DNA from: Kitasatospora herbaricolor
GTDB taxonomy: Bacteria; Actinomycetota; Actinomycetes; Streptomycetales; Streptomycetaceae
Direction of reading: 5' to 3'
Assembly: GCF_030813695.1 (NCBI RefSeq)
Contig: NZ_JAUSVA010000002.1
Location: forward strand, 806,001-870,000
DNA length: 64,000 bases
The stretch's first letter is position 1. Every line of letters starts with the position of its first letter. This document shows, piece by piece, positions 16,940 to 26,135 of this stretch. A model generated the notes under the pieces. That model saw only the letters and a list, made by a program, of their open reading frames with translations. It ran no database searches and was not told the origin of the DNA. The translations under genes were made by a program, and so were the position numbers.

Positions 16940-19165
16940 ATGACCACAGCCGAACTCCAGCCGCCCGCGCGGCCGAAACCGCCCGCGGCGGGTCACCGCG
17001 GCCTGGCGCTCACGGTGACCGGCGCCCTGCTGGCCACCGTCGGGCTCACCCTCGGGGCCGCACCGCACGCCCAGGCCGCCGACACCCTGCCCACCGGCTG
17101 GACCACCGTCGTCAGCAAGGCCAACGGCAAGTGCGTGGACGCCCGCGCGGCGGCCGCCACCGACGGCACCGCCGTCCAGCAGTACGCCTGCAACGGCACC
17201 ACCGCCCAGCAGTGGCAGCTCCAGGGCACCGACGCCGGCAACGTCCGGGTCAACAGCCGGATCGACGCGAGCCGCGCCTGGGACGTCACCGGCGTCTCGG
17301 CCGCCGACAACGCCCTCGTCCAGCTCTGGTCCTACTCCGGAGGCCTCAACCAGCAGTGGCAGCCGGTCGCCGAAGGCGGCGGCTACTACCACTTCGTCAA
17401 CCGCAACAGCGGCAAGTGCCTGGACGTGCCGGCCGCCTCGGCCGCCGACAGCGTCCAGCTGGGCCAGTACACCTGCAACGGCACCGGCGCGCAGTCCTTC
17501 TCCTTCGGCACCCCGACGCCCCCGGCGGGCACCCCGGACTTCGGGCCGAACGTGAAGATCTTCGACCCGTCGATGCCGGCCGCGACCATCCAGTCCACCC
17601 TGAACTCGGTCTTCTCCCAGCAGGAGAGCAACCAGTTCGGCAGCGCCAGGTACGCCCTGCTGTTCAAGCCCGGCACCTACAACGTCGATGCCAACGTGGG
17701 CTTCTACACCCAGGTGGCGGGCCTCGGCCTCTCCCCCGACGACGTCACCATCAACGGCGCCGTGCACGCCGAGGCGGACTGGTTCCAGGGCAACGCCACC
17801 CAGAACTTCTGGCGGGACGCCGAGAACTTCTCGGTCAACCCCTCGGGCGGCACCGACCGCTGGGCGGTCTCGCAGGCGGCGCCGATGCGCCGGGTCCACA
17901 TCCGCGGCGACCTGCAGCTGGACGACGGCGGCTGGTCCAGCGGCGGCTTCCTGTCCGACTCGAAGATCGACGGGCAGGTCCGCTCCGGCTCCCAGCAGCA
18001 GTGGCTGTCCCGCAGCGACCAGTTCGGCAGCTGGTCCGGCTCCAACTGGAACATGGTCTTCGTCGGCGTCAACGGCGCACCCGCCACCACCTTCCCCAGC
18101 CCGCCCATCACCAACGTCGGCCAGGCCCCGGCCGTCCGGGAGAAGCCCTTCCTCTACGTCGACCAGGCCGGCGGCTACCAGGTCTTCGTCCCCGCGCTGC
18201 GGACCAACACCGCGGGCACCAGCTGGGCGGGCGGCAGCACCGCCGGGTCCTCGCTGCCGATCTCGCAGTTCTACATCGCCAAGCCCGGCGACTCGGCCGC
18301 CACCATCAACGCGGCCCTGGCCGCCGGGAAGAACCTGCTCCTCACGCCCGGGGTCTTCCACCTCTCGGACACCATCCGGGTGACCCGCCCGGACACCGTG
18401 GTGCTGGGCCTGGGCCTGGCCACCCTCGTCCCGGACAACGGCGTCACCGCCCTCTCGGTCGCGGACGTCGACGGCGTCAAGCTGGCCGGCCTGCTGGTCG
18501 ACGCGGGCACCACCAGCTCCTCCGTGCTGGTGCAGGTCGGCCCGGCCGGGTCCACCGCGAACCACGCCGCCAACCCGACCACGCTCAGCGACGTGTTCTT
18601 CCGGATCGGCGGCGCGGGCGTCGGCAAGGCCGCGCAGAGCCTGGTGGTCAACAGCAACAACGTCATCGGCGACCACCTCTGGCTGTGGCGGGCCGACCAC
18701 GGCAGCGGAGTGGGCTGGACCTCCAACACCGCCGCCAACGGGCTGGTGGTGAACGGCGACGACGTCACCATGTACGGCCTGTTCGTCGAGCACTACCAGC
18801 AGTACCAGACCATCTGGAACGGCAACGGCGGGCGGACGTACTTCTACCAGAACGAACTGCCCTACGACCCGCCGAACCAGGCCGCCTGGATGAACGGCTC
18901 CACCCAGGGCTGGGCCGCGTACAAGGTAGCCCCCGCGGTGACCAGCCACGAGGCCTGGGGGCTGGGCAGTTACGCCTACTTCAACGTCAACCCGGCGGTC
19001 GTCGAGGCGCACTCCTTCGAGGTGCCGAACACCGCGGGCGTCCGCTTCCACGACATGGTGACGGTCTCGCTCGGCGGGACCGGGACGATCAGCCACGTCA
19101 TCAACAACAGTGGCGCGGCCGCCAACTCCGGCAGCAACGTGGCGAATCTGGTCAGCTACCCCTGA
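16940..19165 (+). CDS. Secreted ricin-B (CBM13) plus parallel beta-helix protein
   Basis: This 741-aa protein has a signal peptide to about residue 47 (APHAQAA) and a ricin-type lectin domain (about 50-190) with QQWQL and QQWQP repeats. A long beta-helix-like domain (about 195-741) follows, rich in G, N, T and V, with paired blocks such as ATIQSTLNSVF near its start and ATINAALAAGK midway. The layout suggests a carbohydrate-active enzyme of the GH55/GH87-like beta-helix type. Homologues in streptomycete databases are often mislabelled adenylyl cyclase or coagulation factor 5/8 type. The catalytic residues are not clear to me. The ATG at 16940 follows TGGAGGA. Confidence 0.7.
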   Translation: MTTAELQPPARPKPPAAGHRGLALTVTGALLATVGLTLGAAPHAQAADTLPTGWTTVVSKANGKCVDARAAAATDGTAVQQYACNGTTAQQWQLQGTDAGNVRVNSRIDASRAWDVTGVSAADNALVQLWSYSGGLNQQWQPVAEGGGYYHFVNRNSGKCLDVPAASAADSVQLGQYTCNGTGAQSFSFGTPTPPAGTPDFGPNVKIFDPSMPAATIQSTLNSVFSQQESNQFGSARYALLFKPGTYNVDANVGFYTQVAGLGLSPDDVTINGAVHAEADWFQGNATQNFWRDAENFSVNPSGGTDRWAVSQAAPMRRVHIRGDLQLDDGGWSSGGFLSDSKIDGQVRSGSQQQWLSRSDQFGSWSGSNWNMVFVGVNGAPATTFPSPPITNVGQAPAVREKPFLYVDQAGGYQVFVPALRTNTAGTSWAGGSTAGSSLPISQFYIAKPGDSAATINAALAAGKNLLLTPGVFHLSDTIRVTRPDTVVLGLGLATLVPDNGVTALSVADVDGVKLAGLLVDAGTTSSSVLVQVGPAGSTANHAANPTTLSDVFFRIGGAGVGKAAQSLVVNSNNVIGDHLWLWRADHGSGVGWTSNTAANGLVVNGDDVTMYGLFVEHYQQYQTIWNGNGGRTYFYQNELPYDPPNQAAWMNGSTQGWAAYKVAPAVTSHEAWGLGSYAYFNVNPAVVEAHSFEVPNTAGVRFHDMVTVSLGGTGTISHVINNSGAAANSGSNVANLVSYP

Positions 19166-19179
19166 CCCGCCGGCGGACC

Positions 19180-19219
19180 GGCCGTGGTGCGGGGCGGGGC
19201 GCCGCCCCGCACCACGGCC
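19180..19219. terminator. Strong hairpin between convergent genes
   Basis: A perfect 18-bp stem (19180-19197 with 19202-19219) with a 4-nt loop lies 14 bp after the beta-helix gene. Confidence 0.88.
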
Positions 19220-19246
19220 TTCACCGCATCCCGGCGCCGCCGGACG

Positions 19247-19273
19247 GGGGCCGGGCCGTGGTGGCCCGGCCCC
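19247..19273. terminator. Second hairpin, ending the GH2 gene
   Basis: An 11-bp perfect stem (19247-19257 with 19263-19273) with a 5-nt loop lies 18 bp beyond the GH2 stop on the minus strand. Confidence 0.75.
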
Positions 19274-19291
19274 GCTGCCCGCGGCTCGGGG

Positions 19292-21637
19292 TCAGGGCGC
19301 CCAGGGCGCGTCCACCGACCAGGTGGTGTCGGCGAGGAAGCTGCCCGGGTTGCCGTCCCACGGGTTGTTGCCGCCCTGGGTGGCGATCCACACCTCGGAG
19401 TTGATGTGCCGCAGGTAGCGGTCCGGGTAGGCGAGCGCCGTCAGCCGGACCCCGCCGTTCCCCGGGTGCGCGCAGAAGGTGGCGTCGGAGTTGTACAGCG
19501 CCCCGCTGCCGGCCTCCCGGTAGACCCTGCTGTCCCGGTGGCGCAGGTACTCGCCGGGGTAGTTCCGCGACTCGAAGGAGTAGCAGGAGCCGTCGGCCAG
19601 ACCGGGGACGATCTTCCAGGTGGCGTCGCTCTTCAGCACCGCGCCGCTGTTGGCGTCCACCACCTCGGTGTTGGCCAGCCCGGTGTAGTGCCGCAGGTAC
19701 CGGTTGGTGTAGCCGGGCGTGGTGACCCGCAGCGACTTGTACTGCCCGGTCGGCAGGGTGACCGGGGCCGGGGGATTGCGGGAGGCGTTGATCAGCGCCA
19801 GGTTGGCGGCCTTCACCCGCGCGGCGTCCACCTTGACCACCTGGCGGTCGTACGTGAGCAGGCCGTTGACCTCGTTCTCCACGTCGGTGATCTCGGTGTA
19901 GACGGACGCCGACAGCCCGGCGGGCATCTGGTTGTCGCGCAGGCTGTCGATCAGGCCGACGAAGCGGTCGGTGAGCGCCGCCTGGCTGGGCTGGTCCTCG
20001 TAGCTGAACCCGCCGCCCGGGTACCACTCGTGGCCCGGGATCCGGAAGCCCAGCCCGCCGTACTCGCCGAGCACGGCGGCCCGGGTCGCGGTGGGCAGGG
20101 TGCTGCCGGGGCCGACGTAGACGTGGTTGTCGACCACGTCGCCGTTGCCGCCGTCCACCGCGCCGCAGCAGTTGACGCCGCTCATGTTGTCGACCAGCCG
20201 GGACGGATCGTAGGCCTTGACGTCGTTGGCGATCCGGGCCTGGTCGTACTGGCCCCAGCCCTCGTTCTCGTCGACCCACTGGATCAGCGCGGGCGAGCTG
20301 CGGTGCTGGTCGATGATGCGGTGGTACTCGGCCTCCCACTGGGTGCGGGCGGCGGTGTCGGGCGTCCGGGTGTCCATCGCCGGCATGTCCTGCCAGACCA
20401 GCAGGCCCAGCCTGTCCGCCCAGTAGAACCAGCGCTGCGGCTCCACCTTGATGTGCTTGCGCACCATGTTGAAGCCGAGGTCCTTGTGCGCCTGGAGGTC
20501 GGAGCGCAGGGCCGCGTCGGTCGGCGCGGTGTAGATGCCGTCCGGCCAGTAGCCCTGGTCCAGGGTGCCGGTCTGGAAGACGAACTTGCCGTTCAGCACA
20601 GGCCGCAGGACGTTGTTGACCTTGGCCACCGCGATCGTGCGCATGCCGGCGTAGCTGCCGACGGAGTCGACCGTGCTGCTGCCGGAGACCAGGTCGGCGC
20701 GGACGTCGTAGAGGAACGGGTCCTCCGGCGACCACACGTGCGGGTTGGGCACGGGCACCGCGATCTGACCGCCCACCGCGCCGGTGGCGGTGCCGACCAC
20801 CGTGCCGCCGGTGGAGACGGTGACCCGGACGCTCTGTCCGTTGGCGCCGTCGGCGAGCACGGTCGCCCGGAGGGTGTTGTCCGTCAGGTCGGGCACCAGG
20901 TCGAGCCGGCTGACGTGGGCCGGGGCGACGGGCTCCAGCCAGACCGTCTGCCAGATGCCCGAGGCCGCGGTGTAGAAGATGCCGCCGCCGGAGTGCGGGG
21001 TGACGCCGTTGTTGTTGCGCTGCTTGCCGACGGCGCCGCCGCCGGTCTGGGTCGGGTCGTAGACCGAGACCACCACCGTGTTGGTGCCGGCGGTCAGGTA
21101 CGGGGTGATGTCGTAGCCGAAGGAGTCGTAGCCGCCGCTGTGCGCGGCGCCGGCCTGCTGCCCGTTCACCCGGACGGTGGTCTGCCAGTCGCTGGCGCCG
21201 AAGTTGAGCAGCACCCGCCGCCCGTTCCAGCCGGCCGGGACGGTGAAGGTCCGCTTGTACCAGAGCTTGTCGTTCTGCGAGACCTGCCGCTGGATGCCGG
21301 AGAGCGCGGACTCGGCGACGAAGGGCACCCGGATCTGCTCGTTGAAGGAGGCCGGCTGGCCGGCCCCGGCCGCGGTCACCGCGAAGTCCCAGATGCCGTT
21401 GAGGTTGGCCCAGTCGGGGCGGGTCAGCTGCGGCCTGGGGTACTCGGGCAGCGGGTTGTCGACCGGCACCTGGCTGGTCCAGGGGGTGGTCATGGGCGCT
21501 GATTCGGGTGTCCAGGTGGCGGCCCGGGCGGGCGTCTGGACGGCCAGCAGGACGGCGGCGGCCAGAGCGAGTACGGCGAGCAGGGCGATCGGCCGGCGGC
21601 CGGCCGGTGACGGCCCGGGCAGGGCTGAGCTGTGCAT
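19292..21637 (-). CDS. Secreted GH2-family glycosidase with AbfB (CBM42) domain
   Basis: This 781-aa protein has a signal peptide (residues 1-39). The GH2 jelly-roll sugar-binding domain is about 60-215 and a GH2 immunoglobulin-like domain about 225-325. The barrel that follows has acid/base Glu459 in VDENEGW and nucleophile Glu525 in LGEYGG. The C-terminal AbfB/CBM42 domain (about 635-778) has three YLRH-type repeats and binds arabinofuranosyl side chains. The specificity could be beta-galactosidase or an arabinan/arabinogalactan-directed activity. The ATG at 21637 follows GGAGGAG. It lies 143 bp downstream of the GH127 gene on the same strand, so they may be co-transcribed for arabinose-containing polymers. 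Confidence 0.88.
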   Translation of the reverse strand: MHSSALPGPSPAGRRPIALLAVLALAAAVLLAVQTPARAATWTPESAPMTTPWTSQVPVDNPLPEYPRPQLTRPDWANLNGIWDFAVTAAGAGQPASFNEQIRVPFVAESALSGIQRQVSQNDKLWYKRTFTVPAGWNGRRVLLNFGASDWQTTVRVNGQQAGAAHSGGYDSFGYDITPYLTAGTNTVVVSVYDPTQTGGGAVGKQRNNNGVTPHSGGGIFYTAASGIWQTVWLEPVAPAHVSRLDLVPDLTDNTLRATVLADGANGQSVRVTVSTGGTVVGTATGAVGGQIAVPVPNPHVWSPEDPFLYDVRADLVSGSSTVDSVGSYAGMRTIAVAKVNNVLRPVLNGKFVFQTGTLDQGYWPDGIYTAPTDAALRSDLQAHKDLGFNMVRKHIKVEPQRWFYWADRLGLLVWQDMPAMDTRTPDTAARTQWEAEYHRIIDQHRSSPALIQWVDENEGWGQYDQARIANDVKAYDPSRLVDNMSGVNCCGAVDGGNGDVVDNHVYVGPGSTLPTATRAAVLGEYGGLGFRIPGHEWYPGGGFSYEDQPSQAALTDRFVGLIDSLRDNQMPAGLSASVYTEITDVENEVNGLLTYDRQVVKVDAARVKAANLALINASRNPPAPVTLPTGQYKSLRVTTPGYTNRYLRHYTGLANTEVVDANSGAVLKSDATWKIVPGLADGSCYSFESRNYPGEYLRHRDSRVYREAGSGALYNSDATFCAHPGNGGVRLTALAYPDRYLRHINSEVWIATQGGNNPWDGNPGSFLADTTWSVDAPWAP

Positions 21638-21780
21638 CTGTTCTCCTCCGGTGGGGTGGGGTGACGGGAGAGGAATGGGTGCGCGGGGTTCGGCGCCCGG
21701 CGGGGGCGCGCGGGGGCACGGCGCCCGGCCGGCCGCACGAAGGTGTGGCCGTCAGCGGGTGCTCGGGGGCCGGGCAGCGG

Positions 21781-24265
21781 TCAGATCAGCTGCCACAGGT
21801 GGTCGACGGTGCCGTTGTCGGCGAACTGGACGACCTGGGCGCTGTCCGCGGTCGACATCAGGTCGACGCCCAGCACCTTGCCCGAGTTCTGGTTGCGGAT
21901 CCGGTACCAACCGCCGCCGCTGTCCACCAGCTGCCACAGGTGGTCGGCCGTCCCGTTGTCCGCGAACTGCACCACCCGGGCGCTGTCCGCGGTCGACATC
22001 AGGTCGACGCCCAGCACCTTGCCCGAGTTCTGGTTGCGGATCCGGTACCAACCGCCGCCGCTGTCCACCAGCTGCCACAGGTGGTCGGCCGTCCCGTTGT
22101 CCGCGAACTGCACCACCCGGGCACTGTCCGCCGTCGACATCACGTCCACCCCCAGCACCTTGCCCGAGTTCTGGTTGCGGATCCGGACCCAGGGGGCGGG
22201 CGGGGTCCACGGCCGGCCGGTGGGCGAGGTGGTGGGGAAGGCGGTGACCCGCAGCCGGGCGGCGCCCATCGGGATCAGCGTCACGGTCTCGACCACGGCC
22301 GTGCTGCGGGCCGGACCGTCCTGCAGCGGCGTCACCACGTGCTGGCTGTCGGCCTGCCACTCGGCGATCCGCCGGGCCGGCACGGTGATCCGCAACGGGC
22401 TTCCGGCCTGGGTGAACGGGGTTGGCGGCGAGCGGCCCGCCGGTGGCGGCGAGCACGGGCGCCCCGGCGTCCAGGGCCAGCCCGTAGTTCCAGGGGCTGG
22501 TGGCGTGCACGGCGTACGAGGGGAAGACGGCGCTGCCCCCGTACCGGGTGAACTGCTCGCCGATCCGCAGCGAGTAGGTGAGCGGCCCATGGTCCACCGA
22601 GACCGCGCCGTGGTTGGCGCCCCAGGTCCGGACGGTGGTGCGCTGCGGCAGCCGCAGGGTGACGGTGTCGCCGTCCTTCCAGGTACGGGTGACCACGGTG
22701 TAGGCCGGTCCGGCCGGGGCCGCCACCGCCGCGCCGTTCACGGTGAGGACGGGGGCCTGGCACCAGCCGGGCACCCGCAGGTACAGCGGGAAGGCCACCG
22801 CGCGCGGCGTCGACAGACGCAGCGCGACCGTCTCCGTGAAGGGGTAGTCGGTGGTCTCGGTGAGCGTCACGGTGGTGCCGTCGGCGACCTTCGCGGTGAC
22901 GGTGCTCGCGGCGTACATCGCGGCCGCCAGACCGTGGTCGGGGGTGGCCAGCCAGAGCTCCTCCAGGAAGTACGGCCAGCCCATGCCGTAGTTGTGCGGG
23001 CAGCAGCGGTACTGGTCGACGCCGGCCTGGTAGGCCTGCATGGCGAAGCCGTTCTGGAACTGGCCCTGGGTCTTCGCGGCGTCGTCGAGGTCGACGCTGT
23101 TGGCGCTGGTGATGTAGTGCACCGCCCGGCCGGACGGATCCAGCGACGCGGGAAGCGAGTTGAAGGCGAGGTCCTCGCAGCGGTCGGCCCAGACCGGATC
23201 ACCGGTGAGGCGGTTCATCAGCTGGTGGCTGGCCATGAACTCGACGATCCCGCAGGTCTCGAAGCCCTGCCGCGGGTCGCCGAAGCCGGCCCGGACGTTC
23301 TCGTCACCGGCGAACCCGCCGCCCGGGAACTGCCCGTGACCTGCCATCACCGCTTCGTAGTTGTGGTAAGCGGCGGCGGTGTGCGCGGCCGATCCGGAGC
23401 GCAGCGCGTACTGGGCGGGCTCGCGGTAGCCCTGGGCGATGTTGACGTTGTGCGGGCTGGGCAGGTTGTCGACCCAGTTGGCGCCGCCGCTGTGCATCCG
23501 GTCGGCCAGGCCCAGCAGGAAACTCTCGCCCGTCCGGTTGAACAGCCAGAAGAGGCTGTCCAGGGCGTCACCCCAACGCTGCGACACCCAGCTGCTGTTG
23601 AAGGCGCCGGGGCCCTGGCCGTCCAGATAGCGGAAGAAGCCGCTGAGCAACGGGATGATCCGGGTGTCGCCGGAGTACTCCTGCCAGCTGCGCAGTGCCC
23701 AGGTGAGCGGCAGGAAGGGCCACGCGTCGAGGCCGCCGTTCAGCGAGGTGCGCAGGGCGGCCGGGCCGAAGAAGCCGTCGGGCTGCCGGGTCGCGACGAT
23801 CGCGTCGATCCAGCGGCGGGCGCCGGCCAGGGCGGTGGCGTCCCCCGTGGCGACGGCGAGGTCCACGTAACCACGTAGCCAGTAGGGCAGTTCCTCCCAG
23901 CCGGTCCGGTCGGGGCGCACCCAGCCGCTGCTGTTCATGTCGAGGAAGTGCGAGATCTCCTCGTACCGTCCGCACAGTCCGGCCAGTTGGAGACGGAGTT
24001 GGCCGTCCAGCCAGCCGCGGGCCGTGATGCTGCCGGGCGGCAGGCGCAGGAAGGCGGTGGGCTGGAGCGGCGCGGCGTTGGGGGTGTACAGGCCGCCCCG
24101 GGCGGGGGCGACGGCGGACGGTCCGGCGGCGGTGGAGGATCCGGGGCCGGCGGGTGGCGCGAGGGCCGCGGGTGCGGAGGACGCGAGGTCCGCGCCGTGC
24201 AAGGCAAGCGCCGTTGCACCGGCGGCGACGGTGCCGTTGACGAACTGTCGGCGGTTCAGGGGCAT
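21781..24265 (-). pseudogene. GH127 beta-L-arabinofuranosidase with CBM13, single-base frameshift
   Basis: The first about 615 codons encode a Tat-like signal (NRRQFVNGTVAAG), then the DUF1680/GH127 (alpha/alpha)6 barrel with FETCGIVEFM and CCPHNYGMGWPY, whose cysteines suit the zinc-thiolate active site known for HypBA1. At the G4 run 22418-22421 an extra base shifts the frame. With one base removed, the C-terminus of the domain and three CBM13 units continue to the stop at 21781, giving 827 aa. Unshifted, the frame runs into nonsense to 21752. The ATG at 24265 follows GAGGAG. It is either a true recent inactivation or a homopolymer sequencing error. It should release arabinose from beta-arabinofuranosides. 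Confidence 0.82.
21784..22186 (-). repeat. 141-bp tandem repeats encoding CBM13 units
   Basis: Units at about 21784-21924, 21925-22065 and 22066-22186 encode RIRNQNSGKVLGVD...DHLWQL modules of 47 residues. The DNA copies are almost identical, with only a few silent and conservative changes, which points to recent duplication or ongoing conversion. Confidence 0.9.
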
Positions 24266-24500
24266 GGCGGTACTCCTCGGGTGGGGGAGCCGGAGTCCGT
24301 ACGGGTGGGGCGGGCCGGCCCACGCCGAGGTCCGGACGGGCGGGCGCCGTCCGGGCGGGTACTGGCGGGCGTGGGCCGCAGCTGCGGCGTGCGCACCGGC
24401 AGGATCCGGGGCACGGGGTGCGGGGGCTGGGTGCGGGGGCTGCGACGAACCGGTGCGGGCTTACGGCGTGCGGTGTCCGGCGTGCGGAAGACGGCCGCTC

Positions 24501-24514
24501 TTCCAACGTTGGAA
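24501..24514. promoter_or_regulatory. Perfect 14-bp palindrome in divergent promoter region
   Basis: TTCCAACGTTGGAA is a perfect palindrome in the gap between the GH127 gene (minus) and the lipoprotein gene (plus). The central AACGTT also occurs in the 24654 site. This is the form expected of a LacI- or ROK-type repressor site. Confidence 0.6.
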
Positions 24515-24620
24515 ACAGCTTCGCCAACGGCATCAGAGCATGCGTCAGTTGCCATGTCCAGAGTCCTGACCGACTTGGACCCGTTCCCGTCGAGCCTCCG
24601 GCGAAGGGAGGGAAAATCCC

Positions 24621-24634
24621 GGAGAACGCTCTCT
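24621..24634. promoter_or_regulatory. Operator shared with the GH16 promoter
   Basis: GGAGAACGCTCTC at 24621-24633 is the exact reverse complement of 7358-7370. It ends where the -35 box of the lipoprotein promoter begins. Confidence 0.65.
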
Positions 24635-24662
24635 TGTCGGCCCTCGGCGGGATGTGTATAAC
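24634..24662 (+). promoter_or_regulatory. Promoter of the sugar-binding lipoprotein gene
   Basis: TTGTCG (24634-24639) and TATAAC (24657-24662) are exactly 17 bp apart. Both boxes are flanked or covered by palindromes, so the promoter should be repressible. Confidence 0.6.
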
Positions 24663-24671
24663 GTTGTAAAC
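24654..24671. promoter_or_regulatory. Imperfect palindrome over the -10 box
   Basis: GTGTATAACGTTGTAAAC pairs at 7 of 9 positions around AACGTT and covers the TATAAC -10 box. Confidence 0.5.
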
Positions 24672-24835
24672 ACCGACGACGGTGGCCCGCCGAAGGCCGA
24701 CGGACCACCACCCGGACGCCGACCGCCCTTCCGTGCCGTCCGGTCGGGCCACCCACCCGTGGCCGGCCGCCCTTCCGGCCACCCCAGGACCCATGAACCG
24801 CCCGGCGACCACCACCGCCGCACCAAAGGAGTGTC

Positions 24836-25936
24836 GTGAGCATGACCATCAGAGGATCCCGTACCCTCACCGCCGCCTGCCTGCTCACCGTGGCCGCCAC
24901 CCTGGCCGCCTCCGGCTGCGCCAAGCAGGAGGGATCCTCCACCGCCGCCTCCGGCAACTCCAGCGCCGGCGCCCAGGTCGTCGCCTCACCCACCGCCGCC
25001 GCGGGCGACGCCACCGGCGGCTGCGACCTCAAGACCTACGGCGCCACCAAGCTCGACCTCAAGGACACCGTCGTCGGCTTCTCCCAGTCCGAGAAGGAAG
25101 CCAACCCGTTCCGCATCGCCGAAACCCAGTCCATCAAGGACGAAGCCGCCGAACTCGGCGTCAAGAAGCTCCTCACCACCAACGCCCAGTCCCAACTCCC
25201 CAAGCAGATCAGCGACATCCAGGACATGCTCAACCAGGGCGCCCAACTCCTCATCGTCGCCCCCCTCAACTCCGACGGCCTCGAGCCCGCCCTGCAGGCC
25301 GCCGCCGCCAAGCACGTCCCCGTCATCACCATCGACCGCAAACTCAACGCCACCCCCTGCAAGGACTACCTCACCTTCATCGGCTCCAACTTCGTCGACC
25401 AGGGCAAGCGCGCCGCCGACGCCCTCGTCAAGGCCACCGGCGGCACCGGCAAGGTCGCCGTCCTGCTCGGCACCTCCGGCAACGGCGTCACCACCGACCG
25501 CACCAAGGGCTTCGTCGACCAGATCGCCGCCACCGCCCCCGGCCTGCAGATCGTCGCCCAGCAGACCGGCGAATTCGCCCGCGACAAGGGCCAGCAGGTC
25601 ACCGAACAACTCCTCCAGTCCCACCCCGACATCACCGCGATCTACGCCGAGAACGACGAGATGGGCCTCGGCGCCGTCACCGCGATCAAGAGCGCCGGCA
25701 AGAAGCCCGGCACCGACATCAAGATCGTCTCCGTCGACGGCACCCGCAACGCCGTCCAGGCCCTCGCCGGCGGCGAATACAACGGCGTCGTCGAATCCAA
25801 CCCCCGCTTCGGCCCCCTCGCCTTCGCCACCGCACAGAAGTTCTTCGACGGCACAGGCATCCCCGACAACGTCATCATCACCGACCGCGCCTACGACCCC
25901 GACAACGCCAAAACCTCCCTCGACGGCGCCTACTGA
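24836..25936 (+). CDS. Sugar ABC transporter substrate-binding lipoprotein (YtfQ-like)
   Basis: This 366-aa protein has a lipoprotein signal (Cys at about 28, AASGCAKQ). A type I periplasmic-binding fold follows, with VVGFSQSE, PVITIDRKLN and AIYAENDEMGLGA motifs typical of galactofuranose/arabinose/ribose binders of the YtfQ group. AAAGGAG precedes both the GTG at 24836 (4 nt) and an ATG at 24842 (10 nt). No ATPase or permease gene follows, so it must borrow a transporter. Codon use differs from its neighbours: Leu is mostly CTC, Pro CCC and Ser TCC, with GAA and CAA frequent. The context suggests it captures arabinose or galactose from the GH127/GH2 enzymes. Confidence 0.87.
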   Translation: MSMTIRGSRTLTAACLLTVAATLAASGCAKQEGSSTAASGNSSAGAQVVASPTAAAGDATGGCDLKTYGATKLDLKDTVVGFSQSEKEANPFRIAETQSIKDEAAELGVKKLLTTNAQSQLPKQISDIQDMLNQGAQLLIVAPLNSDGLEPALQAAAAKHVPVITIDRKLNATPCKDYLTFIGSNFVDQGKRAADALVKATGGTGKVAVLLGTSGNGVTTDRTKGFVDQIAATAPGLQIVAQQTGEFARDKGQQVTEQLLQSHPDITAIYAENDEMGLGAVTAIKSAGKKPGTDIKIVSVDGTRNAVQALAGGEYNGVVESNPRFGPLAFATAQKFFDGTGIPDNVIITDRAYDPDNAKTSLDGAY

Positions 25937-25973
25937 CGGGAACCCACCGCACGACCACCGTCCGGACGGTCGA

Positions 25974-26024
25974 CGAGCAACCGGGCCGTGCCCGCCCACG
26001 CCGCGGGCACGGCCCGGCTGCTCG
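25974..26024 (+). terminator. Long hairpin after the lipoprotein gene
   Basis: A 15-bp perfect inner stem (25981-25995 with 26003-26017) extends by 6 bp (25974-25979 with 26019-26024) past one mismatch. Confidence 0.85.
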
Positions 26025-26077
26025 CGGTCCGGGAGTGGAGGGCCCGACGCAGCCGACGGCGCCCGGCCCGCGAGCAC

Positions 26078-26113
26078 CGCACCCGCACCCGCACCCGCAC
26101 CCGCACCCGCACC
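26078..26113. repeat. Six tandem CGCACC hexamers
   Basis: Six perfect copies of cgcacc run from 26078 to 26113, ending 22 bp before the aldose-epimerase start and about 9 bp before its ribosome site. Copy number could vary by slippage and alter the leader. Confidence 0.95.
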
Positions 26114-26135
26114 CACCGGACCAGAGAGGCCCTCG

